DNA from: Micromonospora thermarum
GTDB taxonomy: Bacteria; Actinomycetota; Actinomycetes; Mycobacteriales; Micromonosporaceae
Length of the DNA: 64,000 bases
Reading direction: 5' to 3'
Assembly (NCBI RefSeq): GCF_012034245.1
Contig: NZ_JAATEO010000012.1
Coordinates: 62,001-126,000, forward strand
In this document: positions 35,145 to 43,590 of the stretch, piece by piece
Layout of the letters: every line of letters starts with the position of its first letter
How positions within the stretch are numbered: the stretch's first letter is position 1
Notes under the pieces: model-generated
The model's input: the letters and a program-made list of their open reading frames with translations, nothing else
Databases searched by the model: none
Told to the model about the DNA's origin: nothing
Program-made: the position numbers and the translations under genes

Positions 35145-36490
35145 GTCGACGGTCCCTGGGCCGCGCCCGCGATCACGTCGCGGTACCAGGCGTACGACGA
35201 CTTCGGCGTCCGCGTAGCGGTGGCGTAGTCGACGTGGACCAGGCCGAAGCGCTTGGTGAGGCCCTCGGCCCACTCCCAGTTGTCGAGGAGCGACCAGACG
35301 AAGTACCCGGTCACGTCCACCCCGTCGTCGATCGCCGCCCGGACGGCCCGCAGGTGCCCGTCGAGGTACGCGATCCGCTCCGGGTCGTGCACCCGCCCGT
35401 CGGCGTCCGGCGCGTCGTCGTACGCGCAGCCGCTCTCGGTGATCTGGATCGGCGGCAGGTCGTCGCCGTACGTGCGGTGCAGCCAGCCGAGCAGTTCCCG
35501 CAGCCCGTCGGGGGCGACCGGCCAGTCGAAGGCGGTCCGCGGGTAGCCGTCGAGCGGCACGATCTCGAAGGGCAGCGGCGATCCCTCGTCGGGGGCGCGG
35601 ATCCCGGTGGGGTTGTAGTAGTTCACCCCGAGCACGTCGATCGGCGCGGCGACGACCGCCAGGTCGCCGTCCCGTACCACGCCGGGCTCGAAGCCGGGCC
35701 CGTCCGGGTAGCCGCGGCCGAGCAGCGGGTCGGTGAAGAGCCGGTTGTGCAGCGCCTCGTACGCCGCCCCGGCGGCGGCGTCGGCCTCGGTGTCCCCGAG
35801 GACCCGCACCGGCGAGTAGTTGTTGGCGATGGCGACCGGGCTGGCGGTGCGGGCGCGCAGCGCGGCGACGGCGAGGCCGTGCGCGAGCAACTGGTGGTGG
35901 GCGACCGGGAAGGCGTCGAACAGCAGCATCCGTCCCGGCGCGTGCACGCCCATGCCGTGGCCGAGGCTCATGTGGATGAACGGCTCGTTGAGGGTGATCC
36001 ACAGCCTCACCCGGTCGCCGAGCCGGGCGGCGGTGGCGTCGGCGTACTCGGCGAACCGGTGCGCGGTGTCCCGGTTGAGCCACCCGCCGGCGTCTTCGAG
36101 GGGCTGCGGCAGGTCCCAGTGGAACAGGGTGGCGACCGGGTCGACGCCGTGTGCCAGCAGCTCGTCGACGAGGCGGTCGTAGAAGTCCAGCCCGGCCGCG
36201 TTGACCGGGCCGCCGCCGGCCGGCCGGACCCGCGGCCAGGCGATCGAGAACCGGTACGCCCCGACGCCCAGCCGGGCCATCAGCGCGACGTCCTCGGCGT
36301 ACCGGTGGTAGTGGGCGCAGGCCACGTCGCCGGTGCTGCCGTCGACGATCCGGCCGGGGGAGCGGGCGAAGGTGTCCCAGATGGACGGTCCGCGCCCGTC
36401 CTCGTCGACCGCGCCCTCGATCTGGTACGCGGACGTGGACACCCCGAAGCGGAACCCGGCGGGGAACTGCGGCAGCGGTGCGGTCGGCAT
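35141..36490 (-). CDS. Family 1 beta-glucosidase
   Basis: 449 residues, standard for GH1. Hydrolyses beta-glucosides inside the cell (no signal peptide). The N-terminal signature is FRFGVSTSAYQIEGAVDEDG, the acid/base Glu is in WITLNEPFIHMS, and the nucleophile Glu in IQITESGCAYDD, which reads ITESG rather than the usual ITENG. The C-terminal substrate loop YFVWSLLDNWEWAEGLTKRF is intact. ATG at 36490 has GGGAGGG upstream. A palindrome at 36507-36523 lies 17-33 bp upstream, in a position for repression. Confidence 0.93.
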   Translation of the reverse strand: MPTAPLPQFPAGFRFGVSTSAYQIEGAVDEDGRGPSIWDTFARSPGRIVDGSTGDVACAHYHRYAEDVALMARLGVGAYRFSIAWPRVRPAGGGPVNAAGLDFYDRLVDELLAHGVDPVATLFHWDLPQPLEDAGGWLNRDTAHRFAEYADATAARLGDRVRLWITLNEPFIHMSLGHGMGVHAPGRMLLFDAFPVAHHQLLAHGLAVAALRARTASPVAIANNYSPVRVLGDTEADAAAGAAYEALHNRLFTDPLLGRGYPDGPGFEPGVVRDGDLAVVAAPIDVLGVNYYNPTGIRAPDEGSPLPFEIVPLDGYPRTAFDWPVAPDGLRELLGWLHRTYGDDLPPIQITESGCAYDDAPDADGRVHDPERIAYLDGHLRAVRAAIDDGVDVTGYFVWSLLDNWEWAEGLTKRFGLVHVDYATATRTPKSSYAWYRDVIAGAAQGPST

Positions 36491-36506
36491 GCGCCCTCCC
36501 GTCGTA

Positions 36507-36523
36507 CGCGAAATGTGTTCGCG
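36507..36523. promoter_or_regulatory. Operator candidate upstream of the beta-glucosidase/transporter pair
   Basis: CGCGAA, ATGTG, TTCGCG: a perfect 6-bp inverted repeat just ahead of the ribosome site. Spacing and position suit a LacI- or GntR-type sugar repressor, but no such regulator is encoded next to it. Confidence 0.5.
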
Positions 36524-36675
36524 ACTCTAGGGGTACGCCGCGTGGAGCGCCATAGGTCGTGGAGCCCGCTGGCGCAATGGTTTTCGGCGTGTCTTTTCCG
36601 AACCCGTCCAAGTACGTCCGAATTTGCGCATAGAGTGCCGATATCGTGGGATGTCCTCACTGGAGGAAGACGGAA

Positions 36676-37122
36676 ATGATCCTCGTGGAACGCAGTGCGC
36701 ACGTGATGGCGCCGATCGAAGCGGTCTGGGGCGTCGTGCAGCGGGCCGAACAGTTGCCGGCGTGGCTGGCGGGGGTCCGCGCGGCCGAGGTGCTCTCGGG
36801 GGAGGGCTTCGGGCGGCGGCAGCTGGTCCAGGCGGGGCGCGGCGCGGCGCATGAGGCCGAGGTGATCGCCTACCAGGAGCCGACCCTGATCGGCTGGCGG
36901 GAACGCGCCAAGGGCGCCGGTGCCCGGGCGGAGGCGCGCACCGAGATCTACGTCCAGCTCACCGCCGACGAGGAGGAGGGCGGGACGATCGTACGGCTCA
37001 TCGTCGTACGCTGGCCGGCTGGTCCGGTCAAGGCCGCTCTGCTCCGGCTCGGCCTGCGTCGGGTCGGCGCCGACCTGGAGGACTCGCTCGCCCGGCTGAC
37101 CGACCTGGCCGCCGTCGGCTGA
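36676..37122 (+). CDS. SRPBCC-family protein
   Basis: 148 residues. The START-like fold is clear: MILVERSAHVMAPIEAVWGV, a strand pair VIAYQEPTLIGWRERA, and TEIYVQLTADEEEGGTIVRL, closed by the C-terminal helix DLEDSLARLTDLAAV. Soluble; ligand unknown. ATG at 36676 is preceded by GGAGGAAGACGGAA. An ATG at 36646 in frame would add a Cys/Trp-containing leader with no ribosome site. Followed by its own hairpin at 37151-37193. Confidence 0.85.
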   Translation: MILVERSAHVMAPIEAVWGVVQRAEQLPAWLAGVRAAEVLSGEGFGRRQLVQAGRGAAHEAEVIAYQEPTLIGWRERAKGAGARAEARTEIYVQLTADEEEGGTIVRLIVVRWPAGPVKAALLRLGLRRVGADLEDSLARLTDLAAVG

Positions 37123-37150
37123 CCGGGCACCTCCTGGCGTCGCCCGCTCC

Positions 37151-37193
37151 GGCGGTGACCCGGCGTCCCCGCCCGGGACCCCGGGTCACCGCC
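37151..37193 (+). terminator. Hairpin terminator after the SRPBCC gene
   Basis: GGCGGTGACCCG / CGGGTCACCGCC, 12-bp perfect stem with a 19-nt GC-rich loop, 28 bp past the stop codon, followed by CCTTCGTC. Confidence 0.7.
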
Positions 37194-37214
37194 CCTTCGT
37201 CACGCGCCCCGCGC

Positions 37215-37285
37215 CGATCACGGAGTTGTGGTGCCCGGTTCCGACCGCCTGCGACCCGTTCGTCACCACCACAACTCCATGATCG
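37215..37285. repeat. Inverted repeat with 19-bp arms, interspersed-hairpin type
   Basis: CGATCACGGAGTTGTGGTG (37215-37233) and CACCACAACTCCATGATCG (37267-37285) pair with one mismatch around a 33-nt loop. Architecture resembles the repeat at 32302-32384, but the sequence differs. It lies between two terminators at the convergence of the SRPBCC gene and aceE. Confidence 0.7.
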
Positions 37286-37290
37286 ACGAG

Positions 37291-37330
37291 ACGAGGGGCC
37301 CGGCGCGGGATGTCGCACCGGGCCCCTCGT
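37291..37330 (-). terminator. Terminator of aceE
   Basis: ACGAGGGGCCCGG / CCGGGCCCCTCGT, 13-bp perfect stem with a 14-nt loop, ten bases past the aceE stop on the minus strand. Confidence 0.8.
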
Positions 37331-37339
37331 TCTGTCGGG

Positions 37340-40078
37340 CTAGCTGTCGCCGCCGGTCTCGCCGACCGGCGCCGCGCTGACGTCCTCGATCGCGTACTTC
37401 TTGGCAGCCTCGGCGGGCACGTTCGCCGGCACCGCGCCGCGGAGGGCGAGCTGCCGCAGCGTCGCGACCACGACCGACTCGGCGTCGACGTGGAAGTGCC
37501 GGCGCAGCGCGTGGCGGGTGTCGGACATGCCGAACCCGTCGGTGCCGAGCGACGTGTAGTCGCCGGGAATCCAGCGGGAGATCAGGTCCGGCACCGCCCG
37601 CATCCAGTCGCTGACGGCGACCTTCGGGCCCTCGGCGTCGGCCAGCTTCCGCGCCACGTACGGCACCCGCTGCTCCCCGGTCGGGTGGAGCAGGTTGTGC
37701 TCCTCGGCCTCGACCGCGTCGCGGCGCAGCTCCGTCCAGGAGGTCACCGACCAGACGTCGACCGCCACCCCCCAGTCCTGGGCGAGCAGCTGCTGGGCCT
37801 TGAGCGCCCACTGCATCCCGGTGCCCGAGGCGAGCAGCTGCGCCTTCGGGCCGTCCACCTGGGGCGCCGCCGCGTAGCGGTAGATGCCCTTGAGCAGGCC
37901 CTCGACGTCCACGCCCTCCGGCTCCGCCGGCTGCACGATCGGCTCGTTGTAGACCGTCAGGTAGTAGAAGACGTTCTCCTGCGCCTCGCCGTACATCCGG
38001 TGCAGGCCGTTCTCCAGGATGTGCGCGATCTCGAACGCGAACGCCGGGTCGTACGCGACCACCGCCGGGTTGGTGGCGGCGATCAGGTGCGAGTGGCCGT
38101 CCTCGTGCTGGAGCCCCTCACCGTTGAGCGTGGTCCGGCCGGCGGTGGCGCCGAGCAGGAAGCCCCGCGCCATCTGGTCGGCCGCCGCCCAGAGCCCGTC
38201 GGCGGTGCGCTGGAACCCGAACATCGAGTAGAAGATGTACATCGGGATCATCGGCTCGTTGTGCGTGGCGTACGAGGAGCCCGCCGCCGTGAACGAGGCG
38301 ACCGAGCCGGCCTCGTTGATGCCCTCGTGCAGGATCTGCCCGACGGTCGACTCCTTGTACGACAGGAACAGCTCCCGGTCGACCGCCGTGTACCGCTGGC
38401 CGTGCGGCGAGTAGATCTTCTGCGTCGGGAACAGCGAGTCCATGCCGAACGTGCGCGCCTCGTCCGGGATGATCGGCACCCACCGCTTGCCGAACTCCTT
38501 GTCCTTCATCACGTCCTTGAGCAGGCGGACGAAGGCCATGGTGGTGGCGACCTTCTGCTTGCCGGAGCCGCGCTTGACGTCGGCGAAGCGCTCCGGGCCG
38601 GGGATCGTGAGCCGCTTGTGCTCGGTCCGCCGGGACGGCAGGTACCCGCCGAGCTGCCGACGCCGCTCGTGCAGGTACGCGATCTCGTCCGACTTCTCGC
38701 CCGGGTGGTAGTACGGCGGCAGGTAGGGGTTCTCCTCCAGCGCCTTGTCCGGGATGTCCAGGTAGAGCCGGTCGCGGAAGGTCTTCAGGTCCTCCAGCGT
38801 CAGCTTCTTCATCTGGTGGGTGGCGTTGCGCGCCTCGAAGTGCGAGCCGAGCGTCCAGCCCTTGATGGTCTTGGCCAGGATCACCGTCGGCTGGCCGGTG
38901 TGCTCCATCGCCGCCTTGTACGCCGCGTAGAGCTTGCGGTAGTCGTGGCCGCCCCGCTTGAGGTTCCAGATCTCGTCGTCGGTGAGGTGCTCGACCATCT
39001 TGCGGGTGCGCGGGTCACGGCCGAAGAAGTGCTCCCGCACGTACGCCCCGGACTCCGCCTTGTAGGTCTGGTAGTCACCGTCGGGCGTGGTGTTCATGAG
39101 GTTGACCAGCGCGCCGTCGGTGTCGGCGGCGAGCAGCGGGTCCCACTCGCGGCCCCAGACCACCTTGATGACGTTCCAGCCGGCGCCCCGGAAGAACGCC
39201 TCCAGCTCCTGCATGACCTTGCCGTTGCCGCGGACGGGTCCGTCGAGGCGCTGGAGGTTGCAGTTGATGACGAAGGTCAGGTTGTCCAGTTCCTCGCGGG
39301 CGGCCACCCCGATCGCGCCGAGCGTCTCCGGCTCGTCCATCTCGCCGTCGCCGAGGTACGCCCAGACGTGCTGGTCGGACGTGTCCTTGATACCCCGGTG
39401 GTGCAGGTAGCGGTTGAACCGCGCCTGGTAGATCGCGTTCAGGCCGCCGAGACCCATGGAGACCGTCGGGAACTCCCAGAAGTCCGGCATCAACCGCGGG
39501 TGCGGGTATGACGGCAGCCCGCCCCCGGGGTGCGACAGCTCCTGCCGGAACCCGTCGAGCTGGTGCTCGCTGAGCCGGCCCTCCAGGAACGCCCGCGCGT
39601 ACATGCCGGGGGAGGCGTGGCCCTGGTAGAAGATGTGGTCGCCGCCGCCCGGGTGGTCCTTGCCGCGGAAGAAGTGGTTGAAGCCGACCTCGTAGAGCGA
39701 GGCCGAGCTGGCGAAGGTGGAGATGTGACCGCCGACGCCGATCTCCGGGCGCTGCGCCCGGTGCACCAGCATCGCGGCGTTCCACCGGACGTACGCCCGG
39801 ATCCGCCGCTCGACGTGCTCGTCACCCGGGAACCACGGCTCGCGCTCCGGCGGGATGGTGTTGATGTAGTCCGTGGTGGTCAGGGACGGCACCCCGACCT
39901 GGCGCTCGCGGGCCCGCTCCAGCAGGCGCAGCATGACGTAGCGGGCGCGCTTGGTCCCGCGCTCGTCGATGACACCGTCGAGCGACTCGACCCATTCGCT
40001 GGTCTCTTCAGGGTCGATGTCCGGAAGCTGGCTCGGCAGACCGGCGGTGATCACCGGGCGCTTGCGTTCCGTAGCCAC
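37340..40078 (-). CDS. aceE: Pyruvate dehydrogenase E1, single-chain type
   Basis: 912 residues. Decarboxylates pyruvate with thiamine diphosphate and passes the acetyl group to the E2 lipoyl arm. The homodimeric-E1 pattern is complete: [20 protein letters not shown], the ThDP motif [15 protein letters not shown] through [17 protein letters not shown], and the pyrimidine domain [20 protein letters not shown]. It starts GTG 40078 after GAGGGAACGCCT. Monocistronic with its own terminator. No E2 or E3 gene is in the window. Confidence 0.95.
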   Translation of the reverse strand: MATERKRPVITAGLPSQLPDIDPEETSEWVESLDGVIDERGTKRARYVMLRLLERARERQVGVPSLTTTDYINTIPPEREPWFPGDEHVERRIRAYVRWNAAMLVHRAQRPEIGVGGHISTFASSASLYEVGFNHFFRGKDHPGGGDHIFYQGHASPGMYARAFLEGRLSEHQLDGFRQELSHPGGGLPSYPHPRLMPDFWEFPTVSMGLGGLNAIYQARFNRYLHHRGIKDTSDQHVWAYLGDGEMDEPETLGAIGVAAREELDNLTFVINCNLQRLDGPVRGNGKVMQELEAFFRGAGWNVIKVVWGREWDPLLAADTDGALVNLMNTTPDGDYQTYKAESGAYVREHFFGRDPRTRKMVEHLTDDEIWNLKRGGHDYRKLYAAYKAAMEHTGQPTVILAKTIKGWTLGSHFEARNATHQMKKLTLEDLKTFRDRLYLDIPDKALEENPYLPPYYHPGEKSDEIAYLHERRRQLGGYLPSRRTEHKRLTIPGPERFADVKRGSGKQKVATTMAFVRLLKDVMKDKEFGKRWVPIIPDEARTFGMDSLFPTQKIYSPHGQRYTAVDRELFLSYKESTVGQILHEGINEAGSVASFTAAGSSYATHNEPMIPMYIFYSMFGFQRTADGLWAAADQMARGFLLGATAGRTTLNGEGLQHEDGHSHLIAATNPAVVAYDPAFAFEIAHILENGLHRMYGEAQENVFYYLTVYNEPIVQPAEPEGVDVEGLLKGIYRYAAAPQVDGPKAQLLASGTGMQWALKAQQLLAQDWGVAVDVWSVTSWTELRRDAVEAEEHNLLHPTGEQRVPYVARKLADAEGPKVAVSDWMRAVPDLISRWIPGDYTSLGTDGFGMSDTRHALRRHFHVDAESVVVATLRQLALRGAVPANVPAEAAKKYAIEDVSAAPVGETGGDS

Positions 40079-40289
40079 AGGCGTTCCCTCGGTTGTGTGT
40101 GGGATAGGTCTCTAGCGCCATCCTGCCCCCTCGTGCCACCCGCCGTCACGTCCACCGCCGGGAGACGCGACGCGCGACACAGGTACCCGTCGGTAACTTT
40201 TCCCTGGTCGCGGGTTCACTCCGGAGTGCGCCTCCGGCGGGGCCCACGCCGCGGCCGACCCCTTGCGGGCGATCCCTACCGTGCGGGTC

Positions 40290-40715
40290 ATGAACGGACG
40301 ACTGGTGGCTCTGGGCGTACTGCTGGGGTTGGGCGGGCTGGCGTTGGTGCTCGCCGCGGGGATCGGTCTTCTCGCGGGGGACCTCGCCGCGCTGCCGGTG
40401 CTCGTCCTGGGCGCGGGGCTGGCCCTCTTCGGCGCGGTCGTGGTGCGGGCCGGGGCGCGGGCGCCCCGAGCGGCGGCGGTCCGCCGTGGTGGCGCCCTCG
40501 GCACCATCCCCGGGCCCGCCGGGGACATCGGCACCGACTACCGGAACCGGGACTACGGCGACAGCGGCGGCTCGGGCGGCTGGTCGTCCGGCGGGGATTC
40601 CGGCGGGTCGTCGGGCGGGGACTCCGGTGGCGGCTGGTTCTCCGGTGGTGGTGATTCCGGTGGTGGCTGGTCCTCCGGCGGCGGGGACTCCGGCGGGGGC
40701 GGCGGCGGCTGGTGA
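40290..40715 (+). CDS. Small membrane protein with a Gly/Ser/Trp repeat tail
   Basis: 141 residues. Two transmembrane helices (VALGVLLGLGGLALVLAAGI and LPVLVLGAGLALFGAVVVRA) are followed from about residue 85 by a low-complexity tail of repeating GDSGGGW(S/F)SGG units. The tail is built from near-identical 30-40 bp DNA repeats at about 40556-40715. Such tails are common in actinobacterial membrane proteins and may be extracellular. ATG at 40290 is the first in frame; its ribosome site is weak. Family not recognised. Confidence 0.7.
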   Translation: MNGRLVALGVLLGLGGLALVLAAGIGLLAGDLAALPVLVLGAGLALFGAVVVRAGARAPRAAAVRRGGALGTIPGPAGDIGTDYRNRDYGDSGGSGGWSSGGDSGGSSGGDSGGGWFSGGGDSGGGWSSGGGDSGGGGGGW

Positions 40716-40770
40716 AGCCGGCCCGGTCGTCCGGGCGCGGGTATGCGGCGGCTCGGGCAGAATGCGGCGT

Positions 40771-41175
40771 ATGCGTACCGAGGTGATCACGGTCCAGACG
40801 GGGTCGCGGCCGACGGTCCGGGACATCACCGCCGAGGCCGAACGGTTCGTCGCCGGGCAGGGCGACGGTCTGCTGCACGTCTTCGTCCCGCACGCCACGG
40901 CCGGGCTGGCGATCATCGAGACCGGCTCCGGGTCCGACGACGACCTGCTCACCGCGCTCGACGACCTGCTCCCCGCCGACGACCGGTGGCGGCACCGGCA
41001 CGGCTCGCCCGGCCACGGGCGGGACCACGTGCTGCCGGCGTTCGTGCCGCCGTACGCGACGCTGCCGGTGGTCGGCGGGCGGCTGGCGCTCGGCACCTGG
41101 CAGTCGGTGTGTCTGGTCGACCCCAACGGCGACAACCCGTCCCGCCAGGTCCGCTTCTCCTTCCTCCCGGGCTGA
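40771..41175 (+). CDS. YjbQ/UPF0047 family protein
   Basis: 134 residues. Core motifs are VFVPHATAGLAIIETG, a His-rich loop WRHRHGSPGHGRDH (the likely metal/thiamin-phosphate site in this family), and VVGGRLALGTWQSVCLVD. Family members show weak thiamin phosphate synthase activity; physiological role unsettled. ATG at 40771. Follows the glycine-rich membrane protein by 55 bp on the same strand. Confidence 0.88.
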   Translation: MRTEVITVQTGSRPTVRDITAEAERFVAGQGDGLLHVFVPHATAGLAIIETGSGSDDDLLTALDDLLPADDRWRHRHGSPGHGRDHVLPAFVPPYATLPVVGGRLALGTWQSVCLVDPNGDNPSRQVRFSFLPG

Positions 41176-41225
41176 CCGCGTCCCGCCGCGCGACGTCAGA
41201 GGACGGCGCGCGGCGGTGGGCAGGG

Positions 41226-42887
41226 TCAGGGGCGGACGGTCTCCGACTCGACGGTCCGCGCGCCGGCATCGTCGGAGGGGGCGGCGGCGCGGGCGGACGT
41301 GGGCGCGGCGGGCGGGCGGTCGTACGTCTGGTGCAGGCCGGGCACCCGGTCCTCGATCACGAACGACGCCCGGGTGTACGCCGGCGCGCCCGGCCGGGTC
41401 ACGTAGGGCAGCACGGCGAAGTCGGCCGTGAGCTGCTGCGGCGTGATGGTCGTGCGGACGTACCCGCGCAGGTTGTTCTGGAAGCGCAGGTGCGGGTTGA
41501 ACGCCAGCCAGGGGTGCGAACCGGTGGGCGAGTCGGCACCGTCCCCGCCGGACGAGATCGACGAGCAGACCAGCTCGCTGCCGACGGTCCGGGAGGTCGG
41601 GTCGGCGTAGTCCAGCTTCAGGTCGCTGGCCCAGTGCGCGTGCACGTCACCCGTGAGCACCACCGGGTTGCGCACCCCGGCGGCGAGCCAACCCCGGGTG
41701 ACCCGGTCGCGGGAGGCGACGTACCCGTCCCAGGCGTCCATGCTGGTCACCGTGAGCGGACCGGCGTTGTTGTCCCGCTGCGCGAAGAACACCTGCTGGC
41801 CGAGGAGGTCCCAGCGCGCCTCGGAACGGCGGAAGCCGTCGAGCAGCCAGGCCTCCTGCTCGGCGCCGGTGATCGACCGGGCCGGGTCGGCGGCCGCGGC
41901 GCAGTTCCGGTAGCCGTCGCCGCAGGCCTGGTCGTCCCGGTACTGGCGCGTGTCGAGCATGTGGAACGTGGCCAGCCGGCCCCAGCGCACCCGCCGGTAG
42001 AGCTGCATGTCGATGCCGCGTGGGACGGAGGTGCGCCGCAGCGGCATGTTCTCGTAGTACGCCCGGAACGCGGCCGCCCGCCGGGCGAGGAAGTCCGGCT
42101 GCGGGATCTCCGGCTTCTCGTACGCCTCGTCGGCCCAGTTGTTGTCCACCTCGTGGTCGTCCCACACCACCAGCCAGGGCGCGACCGCGTGCGCCGCCTG
42201 AAGGTCCGCGTCGGTCTTGTACTGGGCGTGCCGCTGCCGGTAGTTGGCGAGGGTGACCGTCTCCGGCCCCTCGTGGTCGCGCGGGTTGCCGCCGGGGATC
42301 GTGTAGACGTCCCGGGCGTACTCGTACTGGTAGTCGCCGAGGTGCAGGATCAGCTCCGGCTCGGTCTCGGCCATCCGTCGGTAGGCGGTGAACCAGCCGT
42401 GCTCGTACTGGGAGCAGGAGGCGAAGGCCATCGCCAGAGCCGCCGGCAGCTGCCACGGCGCGGGCGCGGTCCGGGTCCGCCCGACCGGCGAGACGTACCG
42501 CTCGGCGCGGAACCGGTAGAAGTACTCCCGTCCGGGCAGCAGCCAGTTCAGCTCGACGTGCACGCTGTGCGCGGACTCCGGCCGGGCGATCTCCACGCCG
42601 CGCCGCACGACGTGCCGGAACCGCTCGTCCGCGGCGACCTCCCAGTGCACCGGGACGATCCGGTTCGGCATGCCGCCGAGGCCGTCCTCGGCGAGGGGCT
42701 GCGGAGCCAGCCGCGTCCAGAGCACCACCCCGTCATGGTCCGGGTCGCCGGAGGCCACACCGAGGGTGAACGGGTCCTGGCGCAGGGGGCCGCCGGCCGC
42801 CGTGGCCGAGCCGGGCAGGCCGGCGACCGCGCCGGCGGCACCGACCGCCGCGCCGGAGAGCAGGATCGTACGTCGGGTCAGGGACAC
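41226..42887 (-). CDS. PhoD-type alkaline phosphatase/phosphodiesterase, Tat-exported
   Basis: 553 residues. A twin-arginine signal (LTRRTILLSGAAVGAAGA) targets it out of the cell folded. An N-terminal beta domain (about residues 35-140) precedes the catalytic core: FASCSQYEHGWFTAYRRM, LILHLGDYQYEYARD, WLVVWDDHEVDNNWADE and VVLTGDVHAHW carry the Fe/Ca ligands known for PhoD. It would release phosphate from phospho-esters under phosphate limitation; I see no clear PHO box. GTG at 42887 follows GGGGAGGAATCTC. Confidence 0.92.
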   Translation of the reverse strand: MSLTRRTILLSGAAVGAAGAVAGLPGSATAAGGPLRQDPFTLGVASGDPDHDGVVLWTRLAPQPLAEDGLGGMPNRIVPVHWEVAADERFRHVVRRGVEIARPESAHSVHVELNWLLPGREYFYRFRAERYVSPVGRTRTAPAPWQLPAALAMAFASCSQYEHGWFTAYRRMAETEPELILHLGDYQYEYARDVYTIPGGNPRDHEGPETVTLANYRQRHAQYKTDADLQAAHAVAPWLVVWDDHEVDNNWADEAYEKPEIPQPDFLARRAAAFRAYYENMPLRRTSVPRGIDMQLYRRVRWGRLATFHMLDTRQYRDDQACGDGYRNCAAAADPARSITGAEQEAWLLDGFRRSEARWDLLGQQVFFAQRDNNAGPLTVTSMDAWDGYVASRDRVTRGWLAAGVRNPVVLTGDVHAHWASDLKLDYADPTSRTVGSELVCSSISSGGDGADSPTGSHPWLAFNPHLRFQNNLRGYVRTTITPQQLTADFAVLPYVTRPGAPAYTRASFVIEDRVPGLHQTYDRPPAAPTSARAAAPSDDAGARTVESETVRP

Positions 42888-43023
42888 GAGATTCCTCCCC
42901 AGAGTCCGTTTCTTCTCGACTCCGGGGAGCGTTTCGACCGTGGATGACCGCCAGGTGACGACGAGTGCCCCTGGCCGGCACATCCAGCCGAACAGGGTGC
43001 GTGGGCGCTTTGATAGTAGAGAA

Positions 43024-43056
43024 GTTCAACTATTGAACCGCACGTAGAATGTGAGC
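43024..43056 (+). promoter_or_regulatory. MarR autoregulatory operator over a probably leaderless promoter
   Basis: GTTCAA CTA TTGAAC (43024-43038) is a perfect dyad. TAGAAT at 43045-43050 is a good -10 box, six bases before the ATG at 43057, so the transcript likely starts at the AUG itself. The dyad would sit over the -35 and spacer, the usual place for MarR self-repression. Confidence 0.65.
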
Positions 43057-43539
43057 ATGGCGCAGAGCACCGTCTCGTCGACCGGCCCCGACGCGGCCGG
43101 TCGCTCCGGGTTGGCCGGAGACGCGGTGCGCAGGATCATGCACATCGCCTCGGCCATCCGGCACTACCAGGACGTCGACATCGCCGAGCTGGGGCTCACC
43201 CCGGCAGTGGCCCGGGCCCTGCACGAGCTGGACCCCGACCATCCGCTGCCCGCCCGCGACCTGGCCGAGCAACTGCGCTGCGACCGGTCCAACGTCACCG
43301 CTCTGGTGGACAAGCTGGAGCAGGCCGGCCTCGTGGAGCGCCGGGTCGACCCCACCGACCGGCGGCAGAAGACGCTCGTGGTGACCGAGGCCGGCCGGCG
43401 CATGCGGGCCCGGGTCCACCACGTGATGTCCGACTCCCGTCTCCTCGCCGGCCTCACCGACGCCGAGCTCGCCACCCTGCGGGACCTGGTGTTCAAGGTC
43501 TCCGACGGCGGCTGTCCCGAGGCGTGCGGGGCGGAGTAG
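43057..43539 (+). CDS. MarR-family transcriptional regulator
   Basis: 160 residues. The winged helix is clear: LPARDLAEQLRCDRSNVTAL, VDKLEQAGLVERRVDPTDRR, then the wing QKTLVVTEAGRRM. Two cysteines near the C-terminus (GGCPEACGAE) could sense oxidants, as in some MarR proteins (inference). ATG at 43057 follows the leaderless promoter with the palindromic operator. The E1 gene starts 51 bp downstream on the same strand and could be its target. Confidence 0.9.
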   Translation: MAQSTVSSTGPDAAGRSGLAGDAVRRIMHIASAIRHYQDVDIAELGLTPAVARALHELDPDHPLPARDLAEQLRCDRSNVTALVDKLEQAGLVERRVDPTDRRQKTLVVTEAGRRMRARVHHVMSDSRLLAGLTDAELATLRDLVFKVSDGGCPEACGAE

Positions 43540-43590
43540 GCGCGGTCGCGCCGATCGTGTCCCGGTGGGCGGACCGGGCCGTGGTCGGTA

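Noticed and set aside
40556..40715. Glycine-codon repeats considered as a CRISPR or regulatory repeat
   Set aside because: They encode the low-complexity tail of the membrane protein in frame and have no unique spacers.
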